Positions 43,689-53,325 are shown, counted from the first letter of the stretch. The stretch is 64,000 nucleotides of DNA from Sulfurovum riftiae (GCF_001595645.1 NZ_LNKT01000045.1:133145-197144); one strand, 5' to 3'. A program made the numbers and translations. Notes: generated by a model from the sequence alone, not told the origin.

Positions 43689-43712
43689 GTAGGGTCGGTT
43701 TACCGACCCTAC
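43689..43712. repeat. REP-like palindrome with GTAG at both ends
   Basis: GTAG-GGTCGG-TTTA-CCGACC-CTAC, perfect. Its right end gives the TAG stop of lgt (43709-43711). It lies 10 bp upstream of the activase start codon. Confidence 0.92.
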
Positions 43713-44512
43713 GTGGTTTTTTCTTTATTTCCAACTGCCCAGACAATCCATATAATACCAATCAAAATAAAAGGCAAACTTAAAAACTGTCCTGTGGTAA
43801 AAGGCAGGTCCCAGGTATAGTCTGCCTGCCTGGTTTTGGTATATTCAAGTAAAAAACGTACCGTGAACATAAAGGTCAAGAAAATACCGGGAAGAATCCT
43901 GGTGGCAAAATCAGGTTTGATACGTTTGTAAATAGCAAGCATCAGAAAAAAGAGTGCAAAATAAGAAAATGCTTCATAGAGTTGTACAGGATGTCTAGGG
44001 ATCATATCGACCCGTTCAAAAATGATCGCCCATGGTTTGTCAGATGGAAGCCCCAGGATCTCAGAATTGAAGAAATTACCTAAACGTACGAATCCAGCAG
44101 TAATGGTCCCGGCAATTGCAGTCCTGGAGAGAAGCCATATAAGATTAAAATGATAACGTTTGGAAAAAAGATAGACCGCAATAATGGAACCCAGCAGCCC
44201 TCCATGCGATGCCAATCCCCCTTTCCATATTTTCAATATCTCCAAAGGATGAGAAAGATAAAAATCTGGCTCATATGCAAAACAATGCATTAATCTGGAA
44301 CCAACTACGGCCCCCACAATAAGATAGATCAATAGCGTATCAAGTACAGCAGGATCTTTTCCTTCACGTTTGAATATCCATTGCATGAACCATAGTCCCA
44401 GAAAAAAGGAACCGACAAACAGAAGGCCGTACCAGCGCAGTTGTAAAGGACCTAAGTGTAATAAAACAGGGTCGGCATTCCAGATAAAATGTTCCAATAG
44501 TGTTGCCTTCAT
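43709..44512 (-). CDS. lgt: Prolipoprotein diacylglyceryl transferase
   Basis: 267 residues, seven membrane helices. Attaches diacylglycerol to the lipobox Cys of prolipoproteins such as the two CAP lipoproteins. Signature GGLASHGGLLG (about 94-104) and RLGNFFNSEILG (about 142-153) with the catalytic Arg, and RHPVQLYEA. Length is typical. The stop codon is in a REP unit. Upstream neighbour trpA is 41 bp away on the same strand. Confidence 0.96.
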   Translation of the reverse strand: MKATLLEHFIWNADPVLLHLGPLQLRWYGLLFVGSFFLGLWFMQWIFKREGKDPAVLDTLLIYLIVGAVVGSRLMHCFAYEPDFYLSHPLEILKIWKGGLASHGGLLGSIIAVYLFSKRYHFNLIWLLSRTAIAGTITAGFVRLGNFFNSEILGLPSDKPWAIIFERVDMIPRHPVQLYEAFSYFALFFLMLAIYKRIKPDFATRILPGIFLTFMFTVRFLLEYTKTRQADYTWDLPFTTGQFLSLPFILIGIIWIVWAVGNKEKTT

Positions 44513-44553
44513 AGATATTTGAAGGAATTATACATAAAGTTTTTTAACAAGAC

Positions 44554-45294
44554 TTAGCTGTTGATCTTCTCTTTGATCTCTTTGGCGATCTCGGCGATCT
44601 TCGTGATCTTCTGTGTATCACTCAAACTCTCATCAAGCAGTACCTTGACAAAGGCAGAACCGACAATGACACCGTCAACCCCTTCGGCTTTTTCTCTGGC
44701 GGTATTCTGATCCACTCCGAAACCGACATAGACAGGCGTTTGGGTAAATTCCTTGATGTTTGTGATGATCGACTGGAGGTCTTCACTCTTGCCCGCTCCG
44801 GTAATACCTGCATAGGCGACCAGATAGATGAATTTCTTCGCATCGGTGACGATCTGTTCGATACGCTCTTTCGTATCGGTAGGCGCAATGAAATCGATCA
44901 GGCTCAGGCCGGCTGCTTCAATGGCCGGTTTGTAGGGCTGAGCCTCTTCAAAAGGCAGGTCGGGGATGATGAACCCGCTTACGCCTGCTTTGTTCGCTTC
45001 GGCAATGAAATTATCCATGCCTCTGTGGTAAAAAGGGTTGAAATATCCCATCCAGAGTGTATCTATGTGTGGTGCGATCTTGGCAGAAGCTTCAAAAAGA
45101 TGCTGCAGTCTGAAACCGTTCTGAAGTGCTTTGAGGTTGGCGGCTTCAATGACGGGACCGTCTGCGACAGGATCGGAAAAAGGCATACCAAGCTCAAGGG
45201 TATCAACACCAGCTTCGGCGAGAGCCAGTGCGACATCGACGGTGAAATCCAAAGAGGGGAAACCTGTGGTGATATAAGCAACTAATTTTTTCAA
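44554..45294 (-). CDS. trpA: Tryptophan synthase alpha chain
   Basis: 246 residues. Cleaves indole-3-glycerol phosphate; catalytic E35 in LELGMPFSDP and the catalytic Asp in the FIIPDLPFEEA segment; VAYAGITGAG and VGFGV..TAREKAEGVDGVIVGSAFVK close the barrel and bind phosphate. TTG 45294 is chosen: AAAGAG lies 6 bp before it, and the family begins KLVAYITTGFP. Another in-frame TTG at 45315 has no site. trpB is not adjacent. Confidence 0.95.
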   Translation of the reverse strand: MKKLVAYITTGFPSLDFTVDVALALAEAGVDTLELGMPFSDPVADGPVIEAANLKALQNGFRLQHLFEASAKIAPHIDTLWMGYFNPFYHRGMDNFIAEANKAGVSGFIIPDLPFEEAQPYKPAIEAAGLSLIDFIAPTDTKERIEQIVTDAKKFIYLVAYAGITGAGKSEDLQSIITNIKEFTQTPVYVGFGVDQNTAREKAEGVDGVIVGSAFVKVLLDESLSDTQKITKIAEIAKEIKEKINS

Positions 45295-45416
45295 AATATA
45301 CTCTTTATATGTCAATATGACTATTATTTGTGATATTATACATTTTTTTGATAAAATGAGTGAAAATATAGAGTCGGCATATTATGTAGTGCTCTCTCTG
45401 TTTCCTGTTTTTCTTT

Positions 45417-45437
45417 CTACTTTTTTTAAAAAAGTAG
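45417..45437. repeat. CTACTTTTTT/AAAAAAGTAG inverted repeat
   Basis: A 10-bp-arm hairpin with GTAG at its foot, in the 270-bp gap between trpA and panB. It may be one more REP-like form with an A/T stem, or a rho-independent terminator. Confidence 0.5.
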
Positions 45438-45494
45438 GCAAAAATTTGTTTATAAGGTGACATATCATTTATGTATAACTCTTTTATTTATATA

Positions 45495-45553
45495 AGCATT
45501 GCAGAGCAATGCAAACCGACGTTGTTCACTGTTCACTGTTCACTATTTACTGA
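45495..45553. repeat. Partial composite element: hairpin plus GTTCACT heptamers
   Basis: Hairpin GCATTGC-AGA-GCAATGC (45497-45513) followed by AAACCGAC and three GTTCACT units (45524-45544) with degenerate continuation. It is half of the composite seen at 17774 and 29721, and ends 15 bp before panB. Confidence 0.85.
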
Positions 45554-45568
45554 AACCGGAGCTTTGCT

Positions 45569-46381
45569 ATGAGTATACATACCCCTAAAATAGAGAAGAA
45601 GGTCACCTTGGCGACCATCGCCAAAATGAAAGGTGTCGAGCCTATTACGATGGTGACGGCGTATGATGCGCTCTTTGCCCAGCTTTTCGATGGCGAAGTG
45701 GAGATGATCCTGGTAGGAGACAGTCTCAATATGAGTTTTCTGGGCAAGGAAGATACCCTCTCCGCAACGATGGATCAGATGATCTACCATACACAGGCAG
45801 TCGGTAACGGCGCGAAGAAAGCGTGTATCGTTTTTGACATGCCATTCGGCTCCTATACCACTGCAGATATCGCTCTTGAGAATGCGGTCAGGGTCTATCG
45901 TGAAACCGAGGCTCAGGCGGTGAAAATAGAAGGCGGAAGAGAAAAGGCAGATATTATACGTCTCCTCTCGGAGAACGGCATAGCCGTTGTGGCCCATATC
46001 GGCCTGATGCCGCAACATGTGCGAAGCGAAGGCGGTTACAAAGTACGCGGAAAAGATGAGGAAGATATCAAGAGACTGCTTGAAGATGCGTTGGAGCTCC
46101 AGGCTGCCGGAGCAGCTATGATACTTGTAGAAGGGATGAAGGCAGAGGCTGCCAAAGCCGTGACAGAGGCAGTTGACGTCCCGACCATCGGTATAGGCGC
46201 AGGCAATGCCACGGACGGACAAGTCCTTGTCTGGTCCGATATGTTCGGTTTCTTCGAAGCCTTCAGGCCGAAATTTGTCAAGCAGTACTGCAATGGTGCC
46301 GAAGAGGTACGTGAGGGACTCGATAAATATATCGAAGAGGTCAAATCCCGTGCATTTCCGGATGATGCACACACTTATTGA
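45569..46381 (+). CDS. panB: 3-methyl-2-oxobutanoate hydroxymethyltransferase
   Basis: 270 residues; ketopantoate formation in pantothenate/CoA synthesis. VTMVTAYDALFAQLFD, MILVGDSLNMSFLGKEDT (Mg-binding Asp), VFDMPFGSY, EGGREKADIIR, HIGLMPQHVRSEGGYKVRGK and the catalytic Glu in MILVEGMKAE. Length is typical. A run of purines before ATG is weak as a ribosome site. REP unit 3 bp behind the stop. Confidence 0.96.
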   Translation: MSIHTPKIEKKVTLATIAKMKGVEPITMVTAYDALFAQLFDGEVEMILVGDSLNMSFLGKEDTLSATMDQMIYHTQAVGNGAKKACIVFDMPFGSYTTADIALENAVRVYRETEAQAVKIEGGREKADIIRLLSENGIAVVAHIGLMPQHVRSEGGYKVRGKDEEDIKRLLEDALELQAAGAAMILVEGMKAEAAKAVTEAVDVPTIGIGAGNATDGQVLVWSDMFGFFEAFRPKFVKQYCNGAEEVREGLDKYIEEVKSRAFPDDAHTY

Positions 46382-46383
46382 CC

Positions 46384-46453
46384 GTAGGGAGGGCTTCAGC
46401 CCACCAAGTGGCCGACAGAACAATTGGAGAATGGTGGGCTGAACCCACCCTAC
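46384..46453. repeat. Pair of REP-like hairpins, GTGGGC/GAGGGC class
   Basis: Units 46384-46405 (plus, GTAG-GGAGGGCTTCAGCCCACC) and 46433-46453 (minus, stem GGTGGG/CCCACC, ending CTAC), tail to tail, filling the panB-ruvB gap. Confidence 0.85.
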
Positions 46454-46477
46454 AGATTGAAAGGGAAGTAAAAGTTT

Positions 46478-47491
46478 ATGGAACGCATGGTAGAGATAGA
46501 ACGTTTCGATGATGAAGCCTCGTATGAGGTAACACTTCGTCCAAGCTCCTGGGATGAGTACATCGGACAGGAGAAGATCAAAAAGAATCTAAAGGTCTTT
46601 ATTGAGGCAAGCAAGAGAAGAGAAGAGGCACTGGACCATATTCTCTTCTTCGGACCTCCCGGGCTAGGGAAAACGACCCTGGCGAATATCATCGCTGCAG
46701 AGATGCATACCAACATCAAGACCACTGCCGCACCCATGATCGAAAAGGCGGGAGACCTCGCCGCGCTTCTGACCAATATCGAAGAGGGAGACATCCTCTT
46801 CATAGACGAGATCCACCGTATGAGCCCGGCTATCGAAGAGATACTCTACCCGGCCATGGAAGATTTCCGTCTCGATATCATTATAGGGAGCGGCCCGGCG
46901 GCACAGACCGTGAAGATAGATCTGCCGCGTTTTACGCTTATCGGAGCGACCACACGTGCGGGGATGCTCTCCAATCCGCTGCGTGAACGTTTCGGTATGC
47001 ATTTCAGAATGCAGTTCTATACATCGGAAGAACTGGCACAGATCGTCCTCCAGGCGTCGCATAAACTTGAAAAACCATCGCAAAAAGAGGCATCGCATGA
47101 GATTGCCAGGCGAAGCAGGGGTACACCGCGTATCGCACTGCGTCTTCTGAAGCGTGTAAGGGATTTCTCCGAAGTGGCAAACGAAAGTGAAGTGACACTG
47201 GAAAGGGCCAAATATGCCCTGGATGAACTCGGTGTGAACAACCTTGGTTTTGACGAACAGGATATCCAACTGCTTGAACTGCTTGTTTCGGCCAAGAACA
47301 AACCGATGGGGCTCAGTACCATCGGTGCGGCACTGAGTGAAGACGAGGGGACCATCGAAGATGTGCTTGAACCTTATCTCATTGCCAACGGCTACATAGA
47401 GAGAACGGCCAGAGGGCGTATCGCCACGCCGAAATGCTACGAACATTTCAAACTTGGCGGGATCGACCAAGGACTTTTTGATGATCAGTAA
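46478..47491 (+). CDS. ruvB: Holliday junction branch-migration helicase RuvB
   Basis: 337 residues, AAA+ motor. [16 protein letters not shown], Walker A GPPGLGKT (59-66), Walker B DEIH (110-113), sensor I IGATTRAG, arginine finger region NPLRERFG, and the C-terminal winged helix with [19 protein letters not shown] before ATG. Overlaps the next gene by 11 bp. Confidence 0.97.
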   Translation: MERMVEIERFDDEASYEVTLRPSSWDEYIGQEKIKKNLKVFIEASKRREEALDHILFFGPPGLGKTTLANIIAAEMHTNIKTTAAPMIEKAGDLAALLTNIEEGDILFIDEIHRMSPAIEEILYPAMEDFRLDIIIGSGPAAQTVKIDLPRFTLIGATTRAGMLSNPLRERFGMHFRMQFYTSEELAQIVLQASHKLEKPSQKEASHEIARRSRGTPRIALRLLKRVRDFSEVANESEVTLERAKYALDELGVNNLGFDEQDIQLLELLVSAKNKPMGLSTIGAALSEDEGTIEDVLEPYLIANGYIERTARGRIATPKCYEHFKLGGIDQGLFDDQ

Positions 47492-48524
47492 CAAAAGCCT
47501 GATGATCACGGCACTTTTCGTCTTCACCGTGATCGGTGCCTACAGTATCTACCAGCCTTTCCTGCTGCCGTTGACCGTGGCCATACTGTTGACCATGGCG
47601 ACCTACAACCTGACAAAAAAGATGATCAAGTTCTTCAAGTCAAGAAAGATCTCCGCTGCCATAGCAACAGTATTGCTGATACTCATCATCTTTGCGCCGA
47701 TCGTCTATATGGCGACAACGGGTGTCGGGTATATGTCCGAACTGAATGTGGAGAAGATCAAGCATGTCACGGTAGTGTTCAAAACATTCGGTGAGGAGAT
47801 CCCTATAGTCAAGGAGTGGATCCCCACAGCACTGAGTGACGAAAAGATCGCGGAGTATATACAGGAGGCTACCTCCTATCTGACAACGGCGGGCTCTGTA
47901 GGCCTGGGCTTTGTCAAGAATATGATCCTTGTCCTGGTCTTCTATTTTCTCATCAATTATTACGGAGAGCGTTTCTTTGATCTGATACGTGCCCTGATGC
48001 CGATCAGCAAGATGAAGAGTGCCAAGATGATACATGAGGTATCGTCCACTATGGAGGTGGTCTTCTACTCTATTATCGTCACAGCGATCTTCGAAGGTTT
48101 TCTCTTTGGTATCATGGTAAGTTACTTTGGTTATAACGGACTTCTGTTCGGAGTGATCTACGGTTTTGCCTCACTCATACCGATCATTGGAGGGGCAGTC
48201 GTCTGGATACCGGTCTCTCTGTATGCCTGGACCACCATCGATGCCAATGCAGCAATCTTCATCGCTTCCTATTCTGTCGTAGTCATCTCCATCATTGCCG
48301 ATACGTTCATCAAGCCGGTCATCATCAAGGTGATCAAAGAAGACCTGCTTAAAAGCAATATTGAGGTCAACGAGATCGTGATCTTCTTCTCGATCCTGGC
48401 AGGAATGAGTACCTACGGTTTCTGGGGAATGATCCTGGGACCGGCGATCACCTCATTCCTCATTGCCATTACCAAAATATATATCGATTACAACTCAAAA
48501 GAGCAGCTACTTGCCAAACAGTAG
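47481..48524 (+). CDS. AI-2E-family (PerM/TqsA-type) transporter
   Basis: 347 residues, about eight helices. First two helices at 5-50, a soluble insert (about 75-135, with [11 protein letters not shown]), then the conserved core: [13 protein letters not shown], helix with [22 protein letters not shown] and the [11 protein letters not shown] end. Family members export autoinducer-2 or act as Na+/H+ antiporters; substrate cannot be told. ATG 47481 with AAGGA at 7 bp, overlapping ruvB. Confidence 0.88.
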   Translation: MISNKSLMITALFVFTVIGAYSIYQPFLLPLTVAILLTMATYNLTKKMIKFFKSRKISAAIATVLLILIIFAPIVYMATTGVGYMSELNVEKIKHVTVVFKTFGEEIPIVKEWIPTALSDEKIAEYIQEATSYLTTAGSVGLGFVKNMILVLVFYFLINYYGERFFDLIRALMPISKMKSAKMIHEVSSTMEVVFYSIIVTAIFEGFLFGIMVSYFGYNGLLFGVIYGFASLIPIIGGAVVWIPVSLYAWTTIDANAAIFIASYSVVVISIIADTFIKPVIIKVIKEDLLKSNIEVNEIVIFFSILAGMSTYGFWGMILGPAITSFLIAITKIYIDYNSKEQLLAKQ

Positions 48525-48602
48525 AGAGTATCGAAAAGAAGAGTTTCATCTACTTGATGTTATTATCTCCTAAATGAAATTATAGATAAAAAGGAAAAAG
48601 CT

Positions 48603-49283
48603 ATCATAAAGATACTTATCATAGAAGATGATCCGGAGTTGGCACTCATCTTGACAAACTACCTTACCAAATACGATATGGAGGTCATTGGGGCGGAAGA
48701 CCCTTATATCGGGCTCTCTCTGCTGACGCAGCATGATTTTGACCTGATCATTCTTGACCTTACCCTTCCCGGAATGGACGGGCTGGAAGTGATACCGAAG
48801 ATCAGGGAGATCACCAATATCCCCATCATCATCTCTTCGGCGCGTGACGACATTACCGACAAGGTCATCGGTATGGAGCGTGGAGCCGATGACTATATGC
48901 CAAAACCGTATGATCCCAGAGAACTGGTCACGCGTATCAAGACCATTTTGAGACGGACCCACAGTACAGACGAGAAGAAGGAGAAGAAAGAGGAGATCTT
49001 TGTGGCTGATCCTCAGGCGCATACCATCACCTTCAAAGGACATCTTCTCGACCTGACCGCAGCGGAATACGATGTGCTCGGCATGCTGATCCAACACAAG
49101 AACGGTTCCGTCTCGCGTGAACAGCTGCTCTATGAGAGTGAACACATTGACGATGACAGTTCCATCAAGAACATCGATGTCATCATCTCACGTATCAGAC
49201 AGAAGATCGCCAAGATCGATCCAGACCATATCTATATCAAACCTATACGCGGTGTAGGATACCTTCTGACAGACCGTGTATGA
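48603..49283 (+). CDS. OmpR-family response regulator, ArsR-like, probable ATC start
   Basis: 226 residues if started at ATC 48603. Receiver domain IKILIIEDDPEL with acidic pocket D9-D10, phosphoacceptor D52 (ILDLTLPGMDG) and K101 (YMPKPYDPRE), then a winged helix (about 130-225: FKGHLLDLTAAEYDVL, SIKNIDVIISRIRQKIA, GVGYLL). Closest by eye to Helicobacter ArsR (acid response), which starts M-I-E-V-L. The frame, closed by a stop at 48555, has no ATG/GTG/TTG before TTG 48639, which would remove the first strand and acidic pocket. AAGGA lies 7 bp before the ATC. Followed by its kinase with a 4-bp overlap. Confidence 0.88.
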   Translation: MIKILIIEDDPELALILTNYLTKYDMEVIGAEDPYIGLSLLTQHDFDLIILDLTLPGMDGLEVIPKIREITNIPIIISSARDDITDKVIGMERGADDYMPKPYDPRELVTRIKTILRRTHSTDEKKEKKEEIFVADPQAHTITFKGHLLDLTAAEYDVLGMLIQHKNGSVSREQLLYESEHIDDDSSIKNIDVIISRIRQKIAKIDPDHIYIKPIRGVGYLLTDRV

Positions 49284-50524
49284 AAAATATCTCCGTAACC
49301 GCGTTCATCCACATTCTCTTCTCCGTAGCGATCGCCATTCTGCTCGCTACATTCCTGCTCTTTCTCTCCTGGGATAAAGACCGCCAGAAGATCGAGGAAT
49401 TCAAGCGTTACCAGCTTATCTCCATCACCTTTCTTTCCAACCTGAGACTCAACCCTTCACAGGAAGAGCTTGAAAAACTGTATGAAAAACTGCATGTCAA
49501 ACCGGTAAGCAAAGCAGAGGTAAAGTTGATCAAGGATGAGATTAAAAAAGGCGGGAAAACGATCTTCACAGGTGGATCAAGTGCCGGGAGGGTACAGGTT
49601 TTCAGTATCAATGATACCCACTATATCTATGTACAGCGTATGTCGTACAATCTGATGTTGCGGGATGACAGGCCTGCAGATTACAAGTTCGAGATCGCCA
49701 TGACAACAGGGGTCTTCCTTATTCTTCTGCTTCTGCTGCTCTATCTTGCCGTCCTGAAAAAGCTTTATCCGCTCAAAAAGCTGCATAAAGAGATACAGCG
49801 TTTTGCGCAGGGAGATATGAATACATGCATTACCTACGAACATGATGACGAGATCGGAAAGATCGCCAAGAGTTTCGATGACGCCATCCGGCATATCAAC
49901 GAGTTGAGTGCTTCGAAGAACCTCTTCATGCGCAACATGATGCATGAGCTCAAGACCCCCATTACCAAGGGGCGTATCGTAGCAGAGATGCTCGATGATG
50001 AGAGTACCAAGAAGATCCTGGTACGAGCCTTCGAACGTATGAACGAACTTATTTCCGAACTGGCAGAAATTGAGAGGGTCACCACCCAGAGTTTTGAGCC
50101 CAATATGGAGTATGTGACACTCGAAGAGGTACTACAGAAGAGTCAGGAGATGCTGATGGCCGAAAAGAGCTGTGTCAAGATCGAGATCGAGAACAAAGCA
50201 TTGACGACAGATATCAAGTTCATGGCACTGGCCATCAAGAACCTTCTGGACAACGGTATCAAGTACGGCAAAGACAAATGTGTGACACTCCGTACAAACG
50301 ACAGTTTCATTGAAGTGGTCTCAGAGGGGGATGCGCTCGAGCATCCTCTGAACTACTATACGGAGCCGTTCTCACAGGCGGAGAAACGAAGCAGCGGCTT
50401 CGGGCTGGGCCTGTACATTGTGCACAGCATTCTGCAGAAGCATGGGTACAAACTGGGGTATCGCTATGAAGAGGGGAAGAACATCTTCATGATCGAACCG
50501 GACATGCGCCGCAGGTTCGGATAG
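49280..50524 (+). CDS. ArsS-family sensor histidine kinase
   Basis: 414 residues. Helix 10-30, periplasmic sensor region 31-138 with few His residues, helix 142-160, HAMP (about 160-212), H-box with H222 (MMHELKTPITK), N-box KNLLDNGIKYG, and G-box SGFGLGLYIVHS. Partner of the regulator just upstream (ATGA overlap). In Helicobacter ArsS senses pH; the few periplasmic His here leave the signal open. Confidence 0.93.
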   Translation: MKNISVTAFIHILFSVAIAILLATFLLFLSWDKDRQKIEEFKRYQLISITFLSNLRLNPSQEELEKLYEKLHVKPVSKAEVKLIKDEIKKGGKTIFTGGSSAGRVQVFSINDTHYIYVQRMSYNLMLRDDRPADYKFEIAMTTGVFLILLLLLLYLAVLKKLYPLKKLHKEIQRFAQGDMNTCITYEHDDEIGKIAKSFDDAIRHINELSASKNLFMRNMMHELKTPITKGRIVAEMLDDESTKKILVRAFERMNELISELAEIERVTTQSFEPNMEYVTLEEVLQKSQEMLMAEKSCVKIEIENKALTTDIKFMALAIKNLLDNGIKYGKDKCVTLRTNDSFIEVVSEGDALEHPLNYYTEPFSQAEKRSSGFGLGLYIVHSILQKHGYKLGYRYEEGKNIFMIEPDMRRRFG

Positions 50525-50531
50525 TATTCCT

Positions 50532-50553
50532 GTAGGGTGGGCTTTAGCCCACC
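50532..50553 (+). repeat. REP-like hairpin, GTGGGC stem class
   Basis: GTAG-GGTGGGCTTTAGCCCACC, perfect stem, between the convergent histidine kinase and GlcF-like genes, 7 bp from one stop and 10 bp from the other. It may end both transcripts. Confidence 0.9.
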
Positions 50554-50563
50554 ATAAAGATTA

Positions 50564-51862
50564 TCACTTTAACGCATCCGCGATCAGTTCCAGCGGATTC
50601 TTGAAGATCGTCTCCATCCCCGCATTGTTCATCGATTCGCTTATCTGTACCCGGCAGGCGGAACACTCTGCAGAGACATAGTGGGCTTTGGTCTCTTCTA
50701 TCATGGCTGCTTTGGGTTTTCCCGCCGCTTCTGCAAAATGGAACTTTTCCGTCTGCATGGTCACTCCACCGAATCCACAGCAGCGGTTGGGGTCGTTCAT
50801 CTCTATCATCGGGTAGTTGGGTGAGAGCAGATTACGCGGCTCTTCATAGATCCCCTGTACCTTTCTTGCATGGCAGGGGTCGTGATAGGTCACCGCTTCA
50901 TCGAAACGCTTTCCTTTTGCTTCAAGCATCTCTTTGAGGTTGGTATTGTCATGCAGCCAGGCTGTGGCCATATGGATCTTCTCTCCCACTTTCTTGGCAC
51001 GGGCTTCCCACTCCGGCATATCATGGTTCTTGAAAAAGACCTGCCAGTCGTGTTTGACCATGGCCGAGCAGGTCGCTTCGGGAATGAGCATGGCATCACA
51101 CTCATCCATGAAGCCTTCGAAATATTCGATGTTCTTTTTGGTCATGTACTCCACGGAACCCACATCACCGGTAAAGTAGGCCGGTGCCCCGCAGCAAAGC
51201 TGCTCTTTGGGGATGAAGATATCGATATTGAGCTTCCCGAGGATATCCACAAGCGAATCACCGATACCTTCATAGTTGTAGTTCCCCAGACAGCCGATGA
51301 AGATCGCCACACGCTGCCGCTTTTCTGTTTTCTGTGCTGCAGGAATCTCTTCTGGGTATTTGTTGAGAAAAGAGGTTTTCATCATCGAAGGGATGAGTCT
51401 TCCTTTTTTCATCATTGGCAGAGAGAATCTGGAACGAAGCCCTCTGCCCTTGTCATCTTCTGCCAGTGCACAGGTCTTGAACATGAAACCGAACTTCATC
51501 ACGAAGTCCATGATCTTCCGGTGACGCAGGAGGAAGAAGAACCCTTTTTTGAACCAGGCAATACCGTATTTATCGGCAATGTCCGCACGTACCTCTTCAA
51601 TGACCATATCGGTAGCAAGTGAGTTGGGGCAGACATCGACACAGTTGGTACAGAGAAAACAGCTTTCGAAGATGTTTTTGGCATTCCTGTCCAGCTCAAG
51701 CTGCCCTCTTTTGTAGGCACCAAGCAGGTCTATGAATCCGCGGGGTGAAGTGGTCTCATCCGGATTGATCTGGTGGATCGTACACACAGGGATACACTTA
51801 CCGCACTTGATACAGTCGTCACTGGTGGCTGTGAAGTTGAAAATATCTTCTGGTTTTTTCAA
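50564..51862 (-). CDS. GlcF/LutA-type Fe-S oxidoreductase subunit
   Basis: 432 residues. Two [4Fe-4S] motifs CIKCGKCIPVC (about 19-29) and CFLCTNCVDVCPN (about 70-82), then two CCG (cysteine-rich) domains: CLGNYNYEG..CCGAPAYFTGD and DPCHARKVQG..RCCGFGGV. Electron-transfer subunit of a glycolate, lactate or heterodisulfide-type complex; partner may be GlcD (21579). TTG 51862 is chosen since GAAGGAAA is 6 bp before it; an upstream start would lie in the REP unit. Confidence 0.88.
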   Translation of the reverse strand: MKKPEDIFNFTATSDDCIKCGKCIPVCTIHQINPDETTSPRGFIDLLGAYKRGQLELDRNAKNIFESCFLCTNCVDVCPNSLATDMVIEEVRADIADKYGIAWFKKGFFFLLRHRKIMDFVMKFGFMFKTCALAEDDKGRGLRSRFSLPMMKKGRLIPSMMKTSFLNKYPEEIPAAQKTEKRQRVAIFIGCLGNYNYEGIGDSLVDILGKLNIDIFIPKEQLCCGAPAYFTGDVGSVEYMTKKNIEYFEGFMDECDAMLIPEATCSAMVKHDWQVFFKNHDMPEWEARAKKVGEKIHMATAWLHDNTNLKEMLEAKGKRFDEAVTYHDPCHARKVQGIYEEPRNLLSPNYPMIEMNDPNRCCGFGGVTMQTEKFHFAEAAGKPKAAMIEETKAHYVSAECSACRVQISESMNNAGMETIFKNPLELIADALK

Positions 51863-51891
51863 GTCCGTTTCCTTCTTTTCCCATACTTTGT

Positions 51892-51953
51892 GTAGGGTCG
51901 GTTTACCGACCACCTGGCTTTTTTTATTGTATTGGTCGGTAAACCGACCCTAC
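51892..51953. repeat. Pair of REP-like hairpins, tail to tail
   Basis: Units 51892-51911 (plus) and 51934-51953 (minus), both GGTCGG-TTTA-CCGACC with full GTAG heads, 22 bp apart, between the GlcF-like gene and hemN. Confidence 0.95.
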
Positions 51954-51957
51954 GAAA

Positions 51958-53325
51958 TTAAACTGTTTTCGAGAAACTCTTCTTGTTTCCGCCATACTGG
52001 TGCATGTAGGCATCGAACGGCATGGCGATGTTTCTTATCAGCAGGGTACCTGTCGTACTGACGGAGATCTTGTCATCCGTAATGGTAACGAGGTCTGCAT
52101 CCACGAACTCCTGCAACTCTTCCAACGCATCGGAAAAATACGCTTTGAAATCGATGCCGTGTTCTTTCTCCACACGTCTGATGTCGATGGAGAAGTTCGC
52201 CATAAGCTCCATGATCACCGCTTTACGCAGATAATCATCCTCGTTCAGTTCCACACCTCTCTCAAAAGGGAGTCTCCCCGCATCGATGGCAGCTTCATAG
52301 GCTTTCATATCTTTGGTATTCTGCGCATAGTAATGGCTGCCTTCACCGATACTGGTCAGCCCGATACCGATGAGGTTCGCACCGCCTTTGGTGGTGTAGC
52401 CCTGGAAATTCCTATGCAGCTCTCCTTTAGCAATGGCTCCGAAAAGTTCGTCTTCTGGCTTGGCAAAGTGGTCCATACCTACCATTTTATACCCGTTGCT
52501 CTCGAAAAAGTCAATGGTGTACTGGAAGATCTGCAGTTTGACATCCGGTGTGGGCAGGGTGGTCTCATCGAACTTACGCATGGTCTTTTTGAGCCAGGGC
52601 ACATGGGCATAGTTGAAGACCGCCAGTCTGTCCGGTCCCAGTTCGAATGCCTGCTGCAGTGTCGCCTTGAAGCTTTCGAAGGTCTGGTAGGGCAGGCCGT
52701 AGATGAGGTCGACATTAATGGAGTTGATGCCGTATTTCCGTGCCAGGTCGACCGCTGCTTTGGTCAGGTCATAGGGCTGGATACGGTGGATCTCCTGCTG
52801 TACCTTCGGGTCGAAATCCTGTACACCAAAACTGATGCGGTTGAAGCCATGCTTCCGGAAGACCTGCATCTGCTCTTCGTTGAAGAATCTCGGGTCGATC
52901 TCACAGCTTATCTCCGCATCGTCACTCCAGTTGGGGAAGGTCTTCTTGACATAAGAGACGATCTCGTCAAGTTCAAAGGCCTTGTAAAAGGTCGGTGTTC
53001 CGCCGCCAAAGTGGAACTGTATCACTTCTCTGTTCGTATCAAGGTGCTGTGCAAGTATGTCGATCTCTTTTTTGAGATACTCGATGTATTGGCTCAGCTT
53101 CTCCTCTTTGGAGGTAAAGACAACGTTGCAGCCGCAAAAATAGCAGGCAGAACGGCAGAAGGGAAGGTGGATGTACAAAGAGAGTTTGTCCGTACCTTCA
53201 TCCAGGTACTTCAGGTATCTCTCATAGGTAAAGTCATCGTTGAACTCCAGAGCGGTAGGGTAAGAGGTATATCTTGGCCCCGGTTTGGAGTATTTGCTGA
53301 ATTTTTCGAAATCTATGTTGCTCAA
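51958..53325 (-). CDS. hemN: Oxygen-independent coproporphyrinogen III oxidase
   Basis: 455 residues, radical SAM enzyme of heme synthesis. YIHLPFCRSACYFCGC gives cluster ligands C57, C61 and C64; also FGGGTPTF, the second SAM motif ISFGVQDFDPKVQQEIHR, and GYTTKGGANLIGIGLTSIG. The N-terminal KYSKPGPRYTSYPTA is the HemN trip-wire region, which separates true HemN from HemW. Shares the heme pathway with hemB at 55102. Confidence 0.96.
   Translation of the reverse strand: MSNIDFEKFSKYSKPGPRYTSYPTALEFNDDFTYERYLKYLDEGTDKLSLYIHLPFCRSACYFCGCNVVFTSKEEKLSQYIEYLKKEIDILAQHLDTNREVIQFHFGGGTPTFYKAFELDEIVSYVKKTFPNWSDDAEISCEIDPRFFNEEQMQVFRKHGFNRISFGVQDFDPKVQQEIHRIQPYDLTKAAVDLARKYGINSINVDLIYGLPYQTFESFKATLQQAFELGPDRLAVFNYAHVPWLKKTMRKFDETTLPTPDVKLQIFQYTIDFFESNGYKMVGMDHFAKPEDELFGAIAKGELHRNFQGYTTKGGANLIGIGLTSIGEGSHYYAQNTKDMKAYEAAIDAGRLPFERGVELNEDDYLRKAVIMELMANFSIDIRRVEKEHGIDFKAYFSDALEELQEFVDADLVTITDDKISVSTTGTLLIRNIAMPFDAYMHQYGGNKKSFSKTV

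Noticed and set aside
48639..49283. TTG 48639 as the true start of the ArsR-like regulator
   Set aside because: It would remove the first beta strand and the acidic D-D pair needed for phosphorylation, and has no ribosome site, whereas one is placed exactly before ATC 48603.
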